Shown here: one piece after another, positions 44,296-55,671 of the stretch
How the letters are laid out: each line of letters begins with the position of its first letter
Numbering within the stretch: position 1 is the stretch's first letter
Source: Rappaport israeli
GTDB taxonomy: Bacteria > Pseudomonadota > Gammaproteobacteria > Cardiobacteriales > Cardiobacteriaceae
Assembly: GCF_001888055.1 (NCBI RefSeq)
Contig: NZ_LXHZ01000022.1
Location: 124,001-188,000 of the forward strand
Reading direction: 5' to 3'
DNA length: 64,000 bases
Program-made: the position numbers and the translations under genes
Notes under the pieces: generated by a model
What the model was told of the DNA's origin: nothing
Database searches by the model: none
What the model saw: only the letters and a program-made list of their open reading frames with translations

Positions 44296-44527
44296 ATTTA
44301 TCATCAAGCCATCTCCTAAAACTTAAAAACGCAAACAGTTTGCACAACAAATACAACCTAGAACTATAACCACGCAATTCATTAATCAGTTTATGAAATT
44401 GCATAAGAGAAACAGACTCACCCCATAAATTCCATATATTTTTATTTATCAATGAGTTAATCATTAAGTGAAACAGATAATTTCTTTTTAACCATTCAAT
44501 CCCACGCAGAGCATGGGTTTGAGGCAT
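44285..44527 (-). CDS. Hypothetical protein, 80 residues
   Basis: A minus-strand frame overlapping the glxK end by 11 bases. GGAGA lies about 9 bases before its ATG, a fair ribosome site. The product is rich in Leu, Trp and Asn (NLWGESVSLMQFHKLINEL) and matches nothing I know. It could be spurious. Confidence 0.3.
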   Translation of the reverse strand: MPQTHALRGIEWLKRNYLFHLMINSLINKNIWNLWGESVSLMQFHKLINELRGYSSRLYLLCKLFAFLSFRRWLDDKFKI

Positions 44528-44528
44528 T

Positions 44529-44565
44529 GTTGGTATTTCTCCGCACCATAATAATAAATACCAAC
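44529..44565. repeat. 10-bp inverted repeat with 17-base loop
   Basis: GTTGGTATTT (44,529-44,538) and AAATACCAAC (44,556-44,565) pair perfectly and enclose the ribosome site of the minus-strand frame starting at 44,527. Confidence 0.55.
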
Positions 44566-44644
44566 AAAAAGTCTTGCATACAGGAGAAGCTCAGTGCGCC
44601 CCCATGAGGTGAAAACCAAGCAATAACAAGGGTTTTAAAGACAC

Positions 44645-44669
44645 AAAAAAAAGCACCATGACGGTGCTT
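44645..44669 (-). terminator. Terminator downstream of tRNA-Ser
   Basis: Read leftward: AAGCACC-GTCAT-GGTGCTT followed by a T tract (A8 on the + strand). Confidence 0.85.
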
Positions 44670-44680
44670 GATGTTAGGTG

Positions 44681-44772
44681 TGGCGGAGAGAGAGGGATTC
44701 GAACCCTCGATAGGGCTATAAACCTATACTCCTTAGCAGGGGAGCGCCTTCAGCCACTCGGCCATCTCTCCA
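44681..44772 (-). tRNA. tRNA-Ser (anticodon GCU)
   Basis: Minus strand reads TGGAGAGATGGCCGAGTGG and onward, with the anticodon loop CTGCTAA (anticodon GCT), a long variable arm, GGTTCGAATCC in the T arm and an encoded CCA. The acceptor stem GGAGAGA/TCTCTCC pairs. tRNA-Ser(GCU) next to csrA is the usual order in gammaproteobacteria. Confidence 0.96.
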
Positions 44773-44813
44773 AAGAACGCGTATTATATTGAAAAAATTT
44801 TTATACGTAAAGT

Positions 44814-44990
44814 CTAATTTTCATATTTCTGCTGCTGCAATTTTTGATAAATCTCCTCACGATGCACTACGACTTCTTCAGGCGCTTTTATCCCAATACG
44901 TACTTGGTTTCCTTTAACCGCTAAAACGGTCACTTCAATATTATCATCGATAATAATACTTTCGCCTATTCGTCTAGTTAATATCAACAT
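44814..44990 (-). CDS. csrA: Carbon storage regulator CsrA
   Basis: 58 residues: [20 protein letters not shown], then [19 protein letters not shown] and [11 protein letters not shown], the complete CsrA pattern including the RNA-binding Leu4/Arg6 and Arg44 regions. It binds GGA motifs in mRNA leaders to control carbon use, motility and biofilm. It lies between tRNA-Ser and lysC on the minus strand. GTTGATATTA around the start lacks a strong ribosome site, but the upstream AAGGATG suits. Confidence 0.96.
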   Translation of the reverse strand: MLILTRRIGESIIIDDNIEVTVLAVKGNQVRIGIKAPEEVVVHREEIYQKLQQQKYEN

Positions 44991-45130
44991 ATTACATCCT
45001 TGCCATTTAAGCTAATAATTTTATAGCAATTTTTGAAAATACCGCTATAAATTTAGGCAATTTTTATAGGGAAATTAAATTCATTTTCAAAAATTTTTCA
45101 TTATAAAAATAATACTTATTTTTGTTAGCT

Positions 45131-46348
45131 TTATTTCACCTTATCCAGTGCAAAAGCATCATGCAAGGTGCGCACGGCTAATTCTAAATATTTTTCATCA
45201 ATTCCAACGGATATTTTTATCTCAGAGGTGCTAATCATGCGAATATTTACGCCTTCTTTGGCTAGGGCTTTAAACATGGTACTTGCCACTGCAGCATGAG
45301 AACGCATTCCTACACCGACAACGGACACTTTAGCAATATCTGAGCCTTCAATAATCACACCTTGTACATCATACAAATGCTGTTTAAGAATTTCTATCGT
45401 TTGCTCATATTCCGTACGCGGCACAGTAAAGGTAAAATCTGTTTTACCATTTTCGCCGATATTTTGAATAATCATATCCACGTTAATATTAGCATCGCCC
45501 ACGGGGCCTAGAATTTTATACGCCACCCCTGGCTCATCAGGAACATCAATCACATTAATTTGCGCCTCATCCCGACTAAAGGCAATACCTGTAATAATAG
45601 CTGCTTCCATAATCTCTTCCTCTAATGAAATTAACGTTCCTTCGCCGTCTTCAAAACTTGATAACACTCTAAGCGGTACTTTATATTTTCCTGCAAATTC
45701 TACCGAACGAATTTGCAAAACTTTTGACCCTAGACTTGCCATTTCTAACATTTCTTCAAACGTAATGCGGTCAAGTTTGCGTGCCTTAGGTTCCATGCGC
45801 GGGTCGGTGGTATATACGCCATCAACATCGGTATAAATTTGGCATTCATCGGCTTTTAACGCCGCTGCTACTGCTACTGCTGTTGTATCTGAACCACCGC
45901 GACCAAGTGTTGTAATATTCCCATCTTCATCAACCCCTTGAAATCCTGCAATAATCACCACCTTACCAAGCGCAATCATTGCTCTAATTTTTTCATCATC
46001 AATATGGGTAATACGTGCTTTAGTATAGGATCTATCGGTTTGAATTTTCACCTGTGAGCCTGTGTAAGATAGCGCAGGATAGCCACGTTTATTGAGCGCC
46101 ATCGCCAACAAAGCGATTGACACCTGCTCCCCTGTTGAAAGCAACATATCCAACTCTCGCGGTGTTGGGCGTTCTGAGATAGCCTTAGCCAAACCAAGCA
46201 AACGGTTAGTTTCGCCACTCATTGCAGAAACCACCACCACCACATCATCGCCTTGCTTGCGCGCACGAATTACTCTTTCTGCCACATTTTCTATGCGCTC
46301 CACCGAACCCATAGAAGTGCCACCATATTTTTGTACAATTAAAGCCAC
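45131..46348 (-). CDS. lysC: Aspartate kinase
   Basis: 405 residues: VQKYGGTSMGSVERIENVAERV, GRGGSDTTAVAVAAAL, VYTTDPR, and two C-terminal ACT domains (INVIDVPDEPGVAYKILGPV, KVSVVGVGMRSHAAVASTMF). First step of Lys/Thr/Met synthesis, probably feedback-regulated through the ACT domains. It follows alaS by 2 bases, an order known from Pseudomonas. Intact. Confidence 0.97.
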   Translation of the reverse strand: MALIVQKYGGTSMGSVERIENVAERVIRARKQGDDVVVVVSAMSGETNRLLGLAKAISERPTPRELDMLLSTGEQVSIALLAMALNKRGYPALSYTGSQVKIQTDRSYTKARITHIDDEKIRAMIALGKVVIIAGFQGVDEDGNITTLGRGGSDTTAVAVAAALKADECQIYTDVDGVYTTDPRMEPKARKLDRITFEEMLEMASLGSKVLQIRSVEFAGKYKVPLRVLSSFEDGEGTLISLEEEIMEAAIITGIAFSRDEAQINVIDVPDEPGVAYKILGPVGDANINVDMIIQNIGENGKTDFTFTVPRTEYEQTIEILKQHLYDVQGVIIEGSDIAKVSVVGVGMRSHAAVASTMFKALAKEGVNIRMISTSEIKISVGIDEKYLELAVRTLHDAFALDKVK

Positions 46349-46350
46349 AT

Positions 46351-48986
46351 CTATTCCTTTATTTTGTCTTGTAAAATCGAACTCACCGCCTGCAAAGCTT
46401 TGGGTAAGGCTTGTACATTTTTACCACCTGCTTGTGCAAAATCAGGGCGTCCCCCACCTTTACCATCAATTATTTTTGCCAAATGTGAAATGAATTCACC
46501 AGCATGCAAACCCAGCGTATTTTTTGCCACACTGACCACTAAACGCGCGGTTTGCCCATCTGCACTACCAATAACCACCATATTCACCTGATATTTATCA
46601 CGCATTTGGTCGGCAACATCGCGCAATGTCGCATTATCTAGCCCATCTTTTTCTACAGCGATAAAGCGATAATCGCCCACTGTTTGGATAGCCACCTGCT
46701 CGCCATCTTGCCCAGAAGCCAACTGACGTTTTAATTGCTGCAACTCTTTTTCCAGCCCACGTACCTGCTGTTGCAAACCTTGAATCCTTTCGGGCAACTG
46801 CTTTATATCACTTCGCAACAGCGCCGTTGCTTCATGCAAATACGCCTCATTTTGTTGCCACTGCGCCAAAGCGCTCAATCCTGCTACTGCTTCTACTCGT
46901 CGAATTCCAGCAGACACGGAACTCTGCGCCATAATCTTCACCAAACCAATTTCACCGGTGCGCCCCACATGCGTCCCCCCACATAATTCCACCGAATAAT
47001 CCTTCTCCCCCATTGAAACCACACGAACAACATCGCCATACTTCTCACCAAATAGCGCCATTGCACCTTTTTCTTTCGCTTCATCAATAGGCATTTGCTC
47101 AATTTCCACCACAGTATTTCCCAACACCGCCTGATTAATTGCCTGCTCAATTTCCTGCAACTGCTCAGGTGTTAGCATCGCATCATGTGAAAAATCAAAG
47201 CGCGTCATATGCTCATTAAGCAACGAACCTTTTTGCTGAACATGCTCACCCAGCGTCTCTCTAAGCGCCTTATGCAATAAATGCGTTGCCGAATGATGGC
47301 GTTTAATCGCCTGACGCCTTGCCTCATCCACCTCAGCCCACACCTTCGCATCAACGCCCAGCTCACCCTCAATTAACACCCCAAAATGCAAAAACACATC
47401 CCCTTGCTTTTGCGTATCCCTAACTCCAAACAGCCCAGAATCAGCACGAATCCAACCCGTATCTCCCACCTGACCCCCAGACTCTCCATAAAATGGCGTT
47501 TTATCCAACACCACCACAGCCTCATCCCCCACAGCCAGCTGCTCAACCGCCTCTGTGCCCATAAACAACTGCGTTATCTGAGAAGAGCAAGACAACGCCT
47601 CATAGCCTACAAACGCTGTTTTACCCGCCACCGACAACGCCACATCTGCTTTAAATCGTCCTGCAGATTGAGCACTCTCTCGTTGCAAGCGCATCGCCTC
47701 CTCATAGCCCTGCAAATCCAACGACAACCCACGCTCACGCGCAATATCTGCCGTCAAATCCACTGGAAAGCCATAAGTGTCGTATAATTTAAAAACCGTT
47801 TGCCCATCAATTACCGACCCAGACAACTCCGCCAACGCCTTCTCAAGCATTCCCATACCATCATCTAACGTCTTAGCAAAACGCTCCTCCTCCTTCAAAA
47901 TTGCCTGCGCCACCTGTTGTTGCGCCTGCACCAATTCAGGATACGCCTCGCCCATCTGCGCCACCACCTCATCGACCAAACGATAGAAAAACGCCCCACT
48001 TTGCCCTAACTTATGCCCATGACGAATCGCTCTTCGCATAATCCGACGCAACACATAGCCGCGCCCCTCATTACTTGGCAACACCCCATCGACCATCAAA
48101 AAACCGTCGAACGAATATGATCAGCAATCACCTTCAGCGAATTTTCCTGCAAATTCTCACAACCCGTCGCCTGAGCCGCCGCCTTAATCAACGCTTGAAA
48201 CACATCAATCTCATAATTGCTGTGCACCCCTTGAAGCACCGCAGCAATCCGCTCCAACCCCATTCCAGTATCAATTGAAGGCTTAGGCAATGGCTTTAAA
48301 TTACCCTGAGCATCGCGCTCAAATTGCATAAAAACAATATTCCAAATCTCAATAAAGCGATCCCCATCTTCTTCTGCCGAACCAGGCGGGCCACCCCAAA
48401 TATGCTCCCCATGGTCATAAAAAATCTCCGTACATGGCCCACAAGGACCTGTCTCCCCCATCGCCCAAAAATTATCCGACTCATAACGCGCCTTACCCGC
48501 CTTATCCCCAATACGAATAATCTTATCCTCCGAAAGCCCCACCACATCGCGCCAAATCGCATACGCCTCATCATCCTCCTGATAAACCGTAACCAGTAAC
48601 TTATCAGCTGGCAACGCAAACACCTGTGTTAACAAATTCCATGCCAATACAATCGCACGCTCTTTGAAGTAATCCCCAAAACTAAAATTACCCAGCATTT
48701 CAAAAAACGTATGATGTCGCGCGGTATAACCCACATTCTCCAAATCATTATGCTTACCCCCAGCCCGCACACAACGTTGCGAACTCGTCGCACGCACATA
48801 ATCGCGTCGCTCATTTCCTACAAACACATCCTTAAACGGCACCATCCCTGCATTAGTAAACAACAACGTCGGGTCATTACCTGGCACCAAAGAAGCCGAA
48901 TGCACAATCTTATGCCCATTGCCTGCAAAATAATTTAAAAAAGCGCTACGAATCTGCGCACTTGATTTAGGAATTGTTAACGTCAT
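46351..48986 (-). pseudogene. alaS: Alanyl-tRNA synthetase, one frameshift
   Basis: The first frame (296 codons) has the class II catalytic core: [70 protein letters not shown]. It stops after [10 protein letters not shown]. The second resumes MVDGVLPSNEGRGYVLRRIMRRAIRHG and carries the editing domain (HHSATHLLHKAL, CGGTHVGRTGEIG) and C-terminal domain (GKGGGRPDFAQAGG). One A missing from the A6 run at 48,098-48,103 explains the break; restoring it gives 878 residues. An essential gene, so a sequencing error is the likeliest cause. Confidence 0.9.
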
Positions 48987-49416
48987 TATTTATCACCGCA
49001 TTAATATCATCAAAAGAAAAACCCCGTTGCAACAAAAAACGCTGGCGCTTAGCGCGCTCCTTCGCATCCATTGCTTGAGCATCATACTTACGCTTATAGA
49101 TCGCATCAGCCACCGCCCGCCAATCTACAGCATCCAACAAATCCGCACACAGCGCCTGCGCAATATTATGTTGTTTTAACTCATATTCAACCTTAATTCG
49201 CCCCTGCCCACGCTCAACCTTTGCGCGCACAAACTGCTCTGCAAAACGCTCATCACTCTGCCAACCCTTTTGCGAATATTCAGCCAGCACCTCCGCCACC
49301 AAATCCTGCCCAAACATCTGCCCAAACTTATGACAAAGTTCCGCCTGACTGTATTCTCGTCGCGCCAAAGCCGCCAATAACTTTGCCTCAAGCGCTCGCC
49401 TTGCATCCACTTGCAT
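48967..49416 (-). CDS. recX: RecA regulator RecX
   Basis: About 149 residues from the second Met: [25 protein letters not shown], then [40 protein letters not shown] and [17 protein letters not shown], the three helical repeats of RecX. It inhibits RecA filaments. It lies between recA and alaS and overlaps the alaS start by 20 bases. Confidence 0.92.
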   Translation of the reverse strand: MQVDARRALEAKLLAALARREYSQAELCHKFGQMFGQDLVAEVLAEYSQKGWQSDERFAEQFVRAKVERGQGRIKVEYELKQHNIAQALCADLLDAVDWRAVADAIYKRKYDAQAMDAKERAKRQRFLLQRGFSFDDINAVINNDVNNS

Positions 49417-49437
49417 CAACCAGCCTCATCCGCGCAA

Positions 49438-50486
49438 TTATTCCGCCTCAAACTCAGAAAACTCCTCATCAGAAGAAGGCAAAAAACCCGTTGAATCATG
49501 ATTAATATACTGCTCACGCAATTGCGCCTCAATACGCGTTGCCACATCAGGATTCTCTTCTAAAAATACGCGCACCTTCTCCTTACCCTGTCCAATTTTC
49601 TCCCCATTGTAGCTATACCACGCGCCTGATTTATCAATCAATCCCGCATCCACGCCCAAACTAATAATCTCTCCACTACGCGAAATACCGCTACCGTATA
49701 AAATCTCAAATTCCGCCTGTTTAAATGGCGGTGAAACCTTATTTTTCACCACTTTAACGCGCGTTTGATTCCCTAAAATCTCCTCACCATCTTTGACCGC
49801 CCCCGTCCGACGAATATCCAAACGAACCGAAGCATAAAATTTTAGCGCATTCCCCCCCGTCGTCGTCTCAGGCGAGCCAAACATCACGCCAATCTTCATC
49901 CGAATTTGGTTAATAAAAATCACCAACGTATTGGCTTTCTTAATATTTGCCGTCAACTTACGCAACGCCTGACTCATCAAACGTGCCTGCAAACCCATAT
50001 GAGAATCCCCATATCCCCCTCAATCTCCGCCTTAGGCGTTAACGCCGCCACCGAATCCACCACAATCACATTAAACGCCCCACTGCGCACCAACGCATCA
50101 CAAATCTCTAACGCCTGCTCACCCGTATCAGGCTGCGTAACATATAAATCCTCCGTATTGACGCCTAATTTTTTAGCATAAATCGGGTCAAGCGCATGCT
50201 CAGCATCAATAAACGCCGCCGTACCGCCATTTTTTTGCGCCTGCGCAATCACCTCTAGCGTCAGCGTTGTTTTACCAGAAGACTCAGGGCCATAAATCTC
50301 CACAATACGCCCCAACGGCAACCCACCAATCCCCAAAGCAATATCCAACCCCAATGAACCCGTTGAAATCGCAGGAATATTTGTTTGCGCAGGCTGATCC
50401 CCCAAACGCATCACCGTCCCCTTTCCATACTGTTTATCCAACTGCGCCAATACCGCACTCAACGCCTTCTTTTGGTCATCATTCAT
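49438..50486 (-). pseudogene. recA: RecA recombinase, one frameshift
   Basis: The first frame has [22 protein letters not shown], Walker [24 protein letters not shown] and [19 protein letters not shown]; the second has [55 protein letters not shown] and an acidic tail. The conserved joining segment GDSHMGLQ is rebuilt by adding one G to the G4 run at 50,007-50,010, giving 349 residues. RecA drives homologous recombination and the SOS response. Probably a sequencing error; if real, the strain lacks RecA. Confidence 0.92.
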
Positions 50487-50507
50487 AATCACTATTCCCA
50501 AGGAAAA

Positions 50508-51164
50508 TTATTTTTTAGAATCGCGCAACCCCTCTAAGGCACGCAAAGTGTTGGCAATCATAACATCATCAGGCGCATCTTTCAGCGCATTTTTCAATTC
50601 CAGCGCCGCCAAATCCAGATACACATTCACCAAATTCAAACGCGCATTTTGATGCTCAGGATGACGCAACAACAACTCCCGCAACACCGCCTCCGCCGCA
50701 GGCAAATCCTCTCTCGCCGCATAAATCACCGCCAACGCATTATAAGCCTGAGGATAATCAGGAAAATTACTCCGCATCATCAAAAACCACCGCTCCGCCT
50801 CCTGCGCGCGCCCAAGTTGCATCAACACCATCCCCTTCAAATACACCGCCCGCACATCGTCAGGCGCCAACACCAAACGCGCATTTAATTGCGCCAGCGC
50901 CCCTTGCGCATCACCTCCTACCGCCATCGCCTCCACCGCCGCATAACCAGACCAAGGTGCAACTGCCCCCACAACTCCAGATTTCTCCACAGCCCCCTGT
51001 TGGCTCAAAGCCACCTCAGGCGTCAAATATTCCTCCCCACCCCCCATAGGCAACAACGCCACAGGAACCTCCTGCGCACCCACCACTACCATCCCTAGAA
51101 AAATCATCCACCCTAAAAAAACCCTACACACCACAAACACCTCCACATAAACAAAACCAAACAT
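50508..51164 (-). CDS. Secreted TPR-repeat protein
   Basis: 218 residues from the ATG at 51,164, preceded by GGGGGG, with a hydrophobic signal (CRVFLGWMIFLGMVVVGAQEV). The rest holds tetratricopeptide helices: AALAQLNARLVLAPDDVRAVYLKGMVLMQLGR, RSNFPDYPQAYNALAVIYAAREDLPAAEAVLREL and NARLNLVNVYLDLA. Longer frames start inside the region of adk and are unlikely. It probably acts as a periplasmic scaffold; partner unknown. Confidence 0.7.
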   Translation of the reverse strand: MFGFVYVEVFVVCRVFLGWMIFLGMVVVGAQEVPVALLPMGGGEEYLTPEVALSQQGAVEKSGVVGAVAPWSGYAAVEAMAVGGDAQGALAQLNARLVLAPDDVRAVYLKGMVLMQLGRAQEAERWFLMMRSNFPDYPQAYNALAVIYAAREDLPAAEAVLRELLLRHPEHQNARLNLVNVYLDLAALELKNALKDAPDDVMIANTLRALEGLRDSKK

Positions 51165-51270
51165 TATACCCCCCAACCCCCAAAGCAAAACCACAACCAA
51201 ATTATTGTCAGCGCCTAATTCGCGTGATAGGCTTAAGCCCTTTTCCCCAAATCTATAGAGAAAAGCAAAC

Positions 51271-51819
51271 ATGAACATCATCCTACTTGGCGCACCGGGT
51301 TCAGGCAAAGGCACCCAATCACAAAACCTCAGCACCCTTTACAACCTCAACCACCTCTCCACAGGCGACCTCCTACGCGCCGAAATCACCGCCAACACCC
51401 CATTAGGACAACAAGCCAAAACCATCATGGACAGTGGCAACCTTGTTTCTGACGACATCGTCATCGCCATGATTGCCAACCACCTCAACCAACAAGGCAC
51501 ATTATTTGACGGCTTCCCACGCACCCTCAACCAAGCACAAGCGCTTGATACCCTACTTGCCACCCACAACAACAGCCAAATCGACTACGTCATCGAACTT
51601 GACGTCGACCAAGAAGAAATCATCCAACGCATGCTCGCACGCGGACGCGCTGATGACAACGAACACACCATCCGCAACCGCCTAAACGTCTACAACCAAC
51701 AAACCAAACCCCTAATCGACTACTACCAACAACAAAACAAACACCATAAAATTGATGGAAGTGGCGCAATAGAAGACATCACCGCCCGCATACAAACCAT
51801 TATAGAGCCCACCTCATGA
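51271..51819 (+). CDS. adk: Adenylate kinase (short form)
   Basis: 182 residues: [15 protein letters not shown]-loop, [25 protein letters not shown] and the LID position reduced to [18 protein letters not shown], so it is a short-LID enzyme. It equilibrates ATP, ADP and AMP. The start has GAGAAAAGC upstream. Its stop overlaps the aroC start (ATGA). Confidence 0.96.
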   Translation: MNIILLGAPGSGKGTQSQNLSTLYNLNHLSTGDLLRAEITANTPLGQQAKTIMDSGNLVSDDIVIAMIANHLNQQGTLFDGFPRTLNQAQALDTLLATHNNSQIDYVIELDVDQEEIIQRMLARGRADDNEHTIRNRLNVYNQQTKPLIDYYQQQNKHHKIDGSGAIEDITARIQTIIEPTS

Positions 51820-52887
51820 GCGGCAGCAGCATCGGCAAACTCCTAACCCTCACCACCTTTGGCGAAAGCCACGGCGTAGCCATAGGAGGCATTCTTGATG
51901 GTTGCCCTGCAGGCATCCCAATCGACCCAAACTACATCCAAAGCGAACTTGACCGCCGCAAACCTGGCACCTCTCGCCACGTTACCCCCCGCCAAGAAAG
52001 CGACCAAATCGAACTCCTCTCAGGCATATTTAACGGCAAAACCACAGGCACCCCCATAGGCCTACTCATTAAAAACCGCGACCAACGCTCACAAGACTAC
52101 CAAAACATCGCCCAAGCCTACCGCCCTGGACATGCCGACTACACCTACCAAGCCAAATACGGCCATCGCGACCATCGTGGCGGTGGACGCGCCTCCGCAC
52201 GTGAAACCGCCATCCGCGTAGCAGGCGGCGCCATTGCTAAAATTATCCTCCAAACCCACTGCCAAATCCAAATCCGCAGCTACCTCTCCCAACTTGGCGA
52301 ACACCCCCTAGAATTTCACAGCTGGGAACACGTCTCACAAAACCCCTTCAACTGCCCCAACCAACACCAAGTCCCCCTCCTCGACCGCTACCTCTACGAC
52401 ATCCGCAAATCAGGCGACTCCATAGGTGCAGAAATCACCTGCATCGCCGAAAACATCCCCACAGGACTTGGCGACCCCATCTTTGACCGCCTAGATGCCG
52501 ACCTAGCCAAAGCCCTCATGAGCATCAACGCCGTCAAAGGCGTATCCATCGGCGATGGCTTTGACGTCATCCAACAAAAAGGCAGCCAACACCGCGACGA
52601 ACGCACCACAGCAGAAGGCTTTCTCAGCAACCACGCAGGCGGCATCCTAGGCGGCATAAGTAGCGGACAACCCATCATCACCAAAACCGCCTTCAAACCC
52701 ACCTCCAGCATCCTCATCTCAGGACGCACCACCACAACCGACCACCAAGACACAGAAATCATCACCAAAGGACGCCACGACCCCTGCGTCGCCCTACGCG
52801 CCTGCCCAATCGTTGAAGCCATGGTTGCACTCACCCTATGCGACCACTGGTTACGACAACGCGCCCAAAACCACCCCCAACCCCTAA
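51816..52887 (+). CDS. aroC: Chorismate synthase
   Basis: [69 protein letters not shown], and [34 protein letters not shown] identify AroC, which makes chorismate. The open frame runs on to 53,168 into sequence of the next gene (TmcA). A normal end at the TAA of 52,885-52,887 appears if one C is removed from the C5 run at 52,874-52,878, giving 356 residues, close to the family norm. I therefore end it there; the apparent AroC-TmcA fusion is probably not real. Confidence 0.9.
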
Positions 52888-52892
52888 CCCCA

Positions 52893-54330
52893 TTGCGCCG
52901 ACTCATCCTCATCCCCGCCCAAGACCTCCCCAGCCAAAACGTCTATGGGCGCGACCTCCCCATACACCACTACCGCCACCATCTAGGACTCACCCAACAA
53001 CACCTCTATTGGGACGCCACAGCAGGACTCCACCCCACCGCCTTTAGCGCCATAGCAGGCAGCATCCAACACCCCTACCATCTCTACCTCCACCTCCCCC
53101 ACCCACTACCCCAACGGCGACCCAGACCACCAACGCATGCTCGACTACGGACGCCCCCATCCACCTAGCCCAACCCAACTTCAACCAACGCCTCCGCCGC
53201 CTCATCACCCAGCACCCCCAACACCCCCACCCTCACACCCCCCAAACCCAAAACATCGACCTCAGCCCAAAAAACAAATCCTACTTGGCAAACGCGGACG
53301 GGGCAAATCCACCCAACTCGCGCTAAAAATCCAGCAATTCGCCAAGCAAAACATCCAACCCCAACTCCTCGTAACCACCTTCAAAGCCCATCGCCAACGC
53401 ATCCTACAACTCCTCCCCCAAAACCCTCCCCCTCCTACTCCTCCCCCCCCGATGAAGCCTGCCGCCGCCTCCCCAAAGCCCAACACCTCATCATAGACGA
53501 AGCCGCCACACTCCCTGCACAACAACTCCACACCCTCACCCAACACTACCCCCATTTCACCCTAGCCACCAGCGAAGACGGCTACGAAGGCAGCGCCCGC
53601 CACTTCAGCCTCCACACCCTCCCAGCACTACAAAAACAACATCCCACCCTCATCATCACCCCCCTTTACAACGCCCAGCGCCACCCTGAAAACGACCCCC
53701 TAGAACAACTCATCGAACAAACCTTCTTCCCCCAGCGCCCCCCCTAAACGCCCCCACCCACCAACACCCCCCCAACCATCAAACACATCAACCCCCAAAC
53801 CCTCGCCACCAACGAACCCCTCCTCCGCCAAATTACCCCTCCTCCACCAATCCCACTATCGCACCCGCCCCGACGACCTCAAACGCCTCCTCGACCTCCC
53901 CGACCAACACCTCCTCATCGCCCACCACTCCCAAACCCACACCCCCATAGGACTCCTCCACATCCTCATCGAACACCCCCCTCCCCCCCCGACCTCATCC
54001 CCCCAAATCATCCACAACCAACGCCGCCCTCAAGGACGCCTCCTTATGCAACAACTCCTCCTCCACACCCCAACAACCCCACCACGCCCACCACCCCATA
54101 GCCCGCATCCAACGCCTCGTCATACACCCCACCCATCGCCGCAAACACATCGCCAGCCAACTCATCACCCACGCCCGCCACCACATCCCCCACCAACTCG
54201 GCGTCAGCTACGCCCACACACCCGAACTCCACCAATTTTGGACAAACAAAACTTCCACACCCACCACATCAGCGCCAAAGCCAACCCCCGCACCAACAAA
54301 CACAACATCATCCAACTGCAAGCGCCCTAA
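52893..54330 (+). pseudogene. tmcA: tRNA(Met) cytidine acetyltransferase TmcA, multiply disrupted
   Basis: Pieces in several frames follow the TmcA order: [11 protein letters not shown] through [20 protein letters not shown] (N-terminal domain); LLGKRGRGKSTQLALKIQQ (Walker A of the helicase-like domain, near 53,280); LIIDEAATLPAQQLHTL and SEDGYEGSARHF (Walker B region); HYRTRPDDLKRLLDLP (near 53,860); and RIQRLVIHPTHRRKHIASQLITHA with GVSYAHTPELHQFWT (acetyltransferase). At least five breaks occur, many in long C runs, and stops intervene. The C-terminal tail is absent. It appears dead, though some breaks may be base-calling errors. Confidence 0.75.
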
Positions 54331-54378
54331 AAATCCAGTATCATAGCCCCACAAACCACAACAAAACTAGGAGAACCC

Positions 54379-55566
54379 ATGAGCCAACAAACAGACATCC
54401 TTATCGTAGGCGCAGGACCAGCAGGACTAAGCATCAGCCGCGCCCTAGCCAACAGCACCCTCCGCCTTACCATCATTGACCCACAAAGCGCCGAAACCCT
54501 CGCTAACCCCCCATTTGACGGACGCGAAATCGCCCTCACCCACCCCTCCAAAAACCTCCTAGAAACCCTTGACATCTGGCAACGCATCCCAAAAGACCAA
54601 ATCCACCCCCTCCGCCAAGCCAAAGTACAAAACGGCAACACCCCACCACAACTCCACTTCCCCACCCCCAAAAACCAACCGCAGCGGCCAACCCATCGAC
54701 ACCCTAGGCTATCTCGTCAGCAACCACCTCATCCGCCAAAGCGCCTACCAAGCCTGCCAACACCAACAAAACCTCCATTGGCACCTACAAGATAAAGTCA
54801 TCCACGCCACCAGCACCGCCCAACAAGCCAGCGTAACCCTAGAAAGTGGCAAAACCCTCCACGCCAAACTCCTCATAGCCGCCGACAGCCGCCTCTCACA
54901 AGTCCGCCGCAGCCTAGGCATTGCCACCGACCTCCACGACTTCGGCCGCACCGTCATCGTCTTTCGCCTAAGCCACACCCAAACCAACCAACACACCGCC
55001 CAAGAATGCTTCTTCTACGGCTCCACCCTCGCCCTCCTCCCCCTCACCCCCCACCTCACCAACTGCGTCATCACCCTCGACAGCCGCCACGCCGCCACAA
55101 TCCAAAACCTCACACCAGACCAACTCGCCCAACACGTCAGCGAACAAATCAACCACCGACTTGGACAAATGACCCTCGCCAGCACCATCCACCACTACCC
55201 ACTACTAGGCGTTCACGCCCGCCAATTCCACGCCCAACGCAGCGCCCTCATAGGAGACGCCGCCTGCGGCATGCACCCAGTTACCGCCCACGGCTTCAAC
55301 CTAGGACTCCAAAGCCAAGCCATCCTCAGCCGCCTCATCCTACGCCAACACGCCCAAGGCAAAGACATTGGACACCCAACCCTCCTAAACCAATACAACC
55401 GCCAACACCAACGCAACACCCGCCCCCTCTATCACGGCACCAACCTCCTAGTAAAACTCTTCACCAACGACACCCCCCCCGCCCAACACCTCCGCCACAC
55501 CCTCCTAAACCTCAGCAACCACCTCTCCCCCCTAAAAAACTCATCACCCACCAACTCACAGGATAA
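54379..55566 (+). pseudogene. UbiH/UbiF/UbiM-family ubiquinone hydroxylase, two frameshifts
   Basis: A class A flavoprotein monooxygenase: TDILIVGAGPAGLSISRALA (FAD site), PPFDGREIALTHPSKNLLETL, then in a second frame GYLVSNHLIRQSAYQAC, AADSRLSQVRRSLGI and SALIGDAACGMHPVTAHGFNLGLQS, the conserved DxxHxxxPxxGxGxN-like segment. It breaks at the A5 run 54,670-54,674 (one too many) and at an A6 run near 55,535 (one too few), after which KLITHQLTG ends at 55,566; total 395 residues. The GYLVSNHLIR segment suggests the UbiM subgroup. It hydroxylates the ubiquinone ring. GGAGAA precedes the ATG. Confidence 0.82.
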
Positions 55567-55671
55567 CCCCCACAATTACCGTTTACTAAAAACCCACCCA
55601 ACCAACCAAACAATCCGCTAAACTACCCAACCGCGCCCACAAAAGCGCACCCAAACACAAGGAGCAAACCC

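Noticed and set aside
51816-53168. A true AroC-TmcA fusion protein
   Set aside because: A stop at the expected place appears after a one-base change in a C5 run, and neighbouring genes show the same kind of error.
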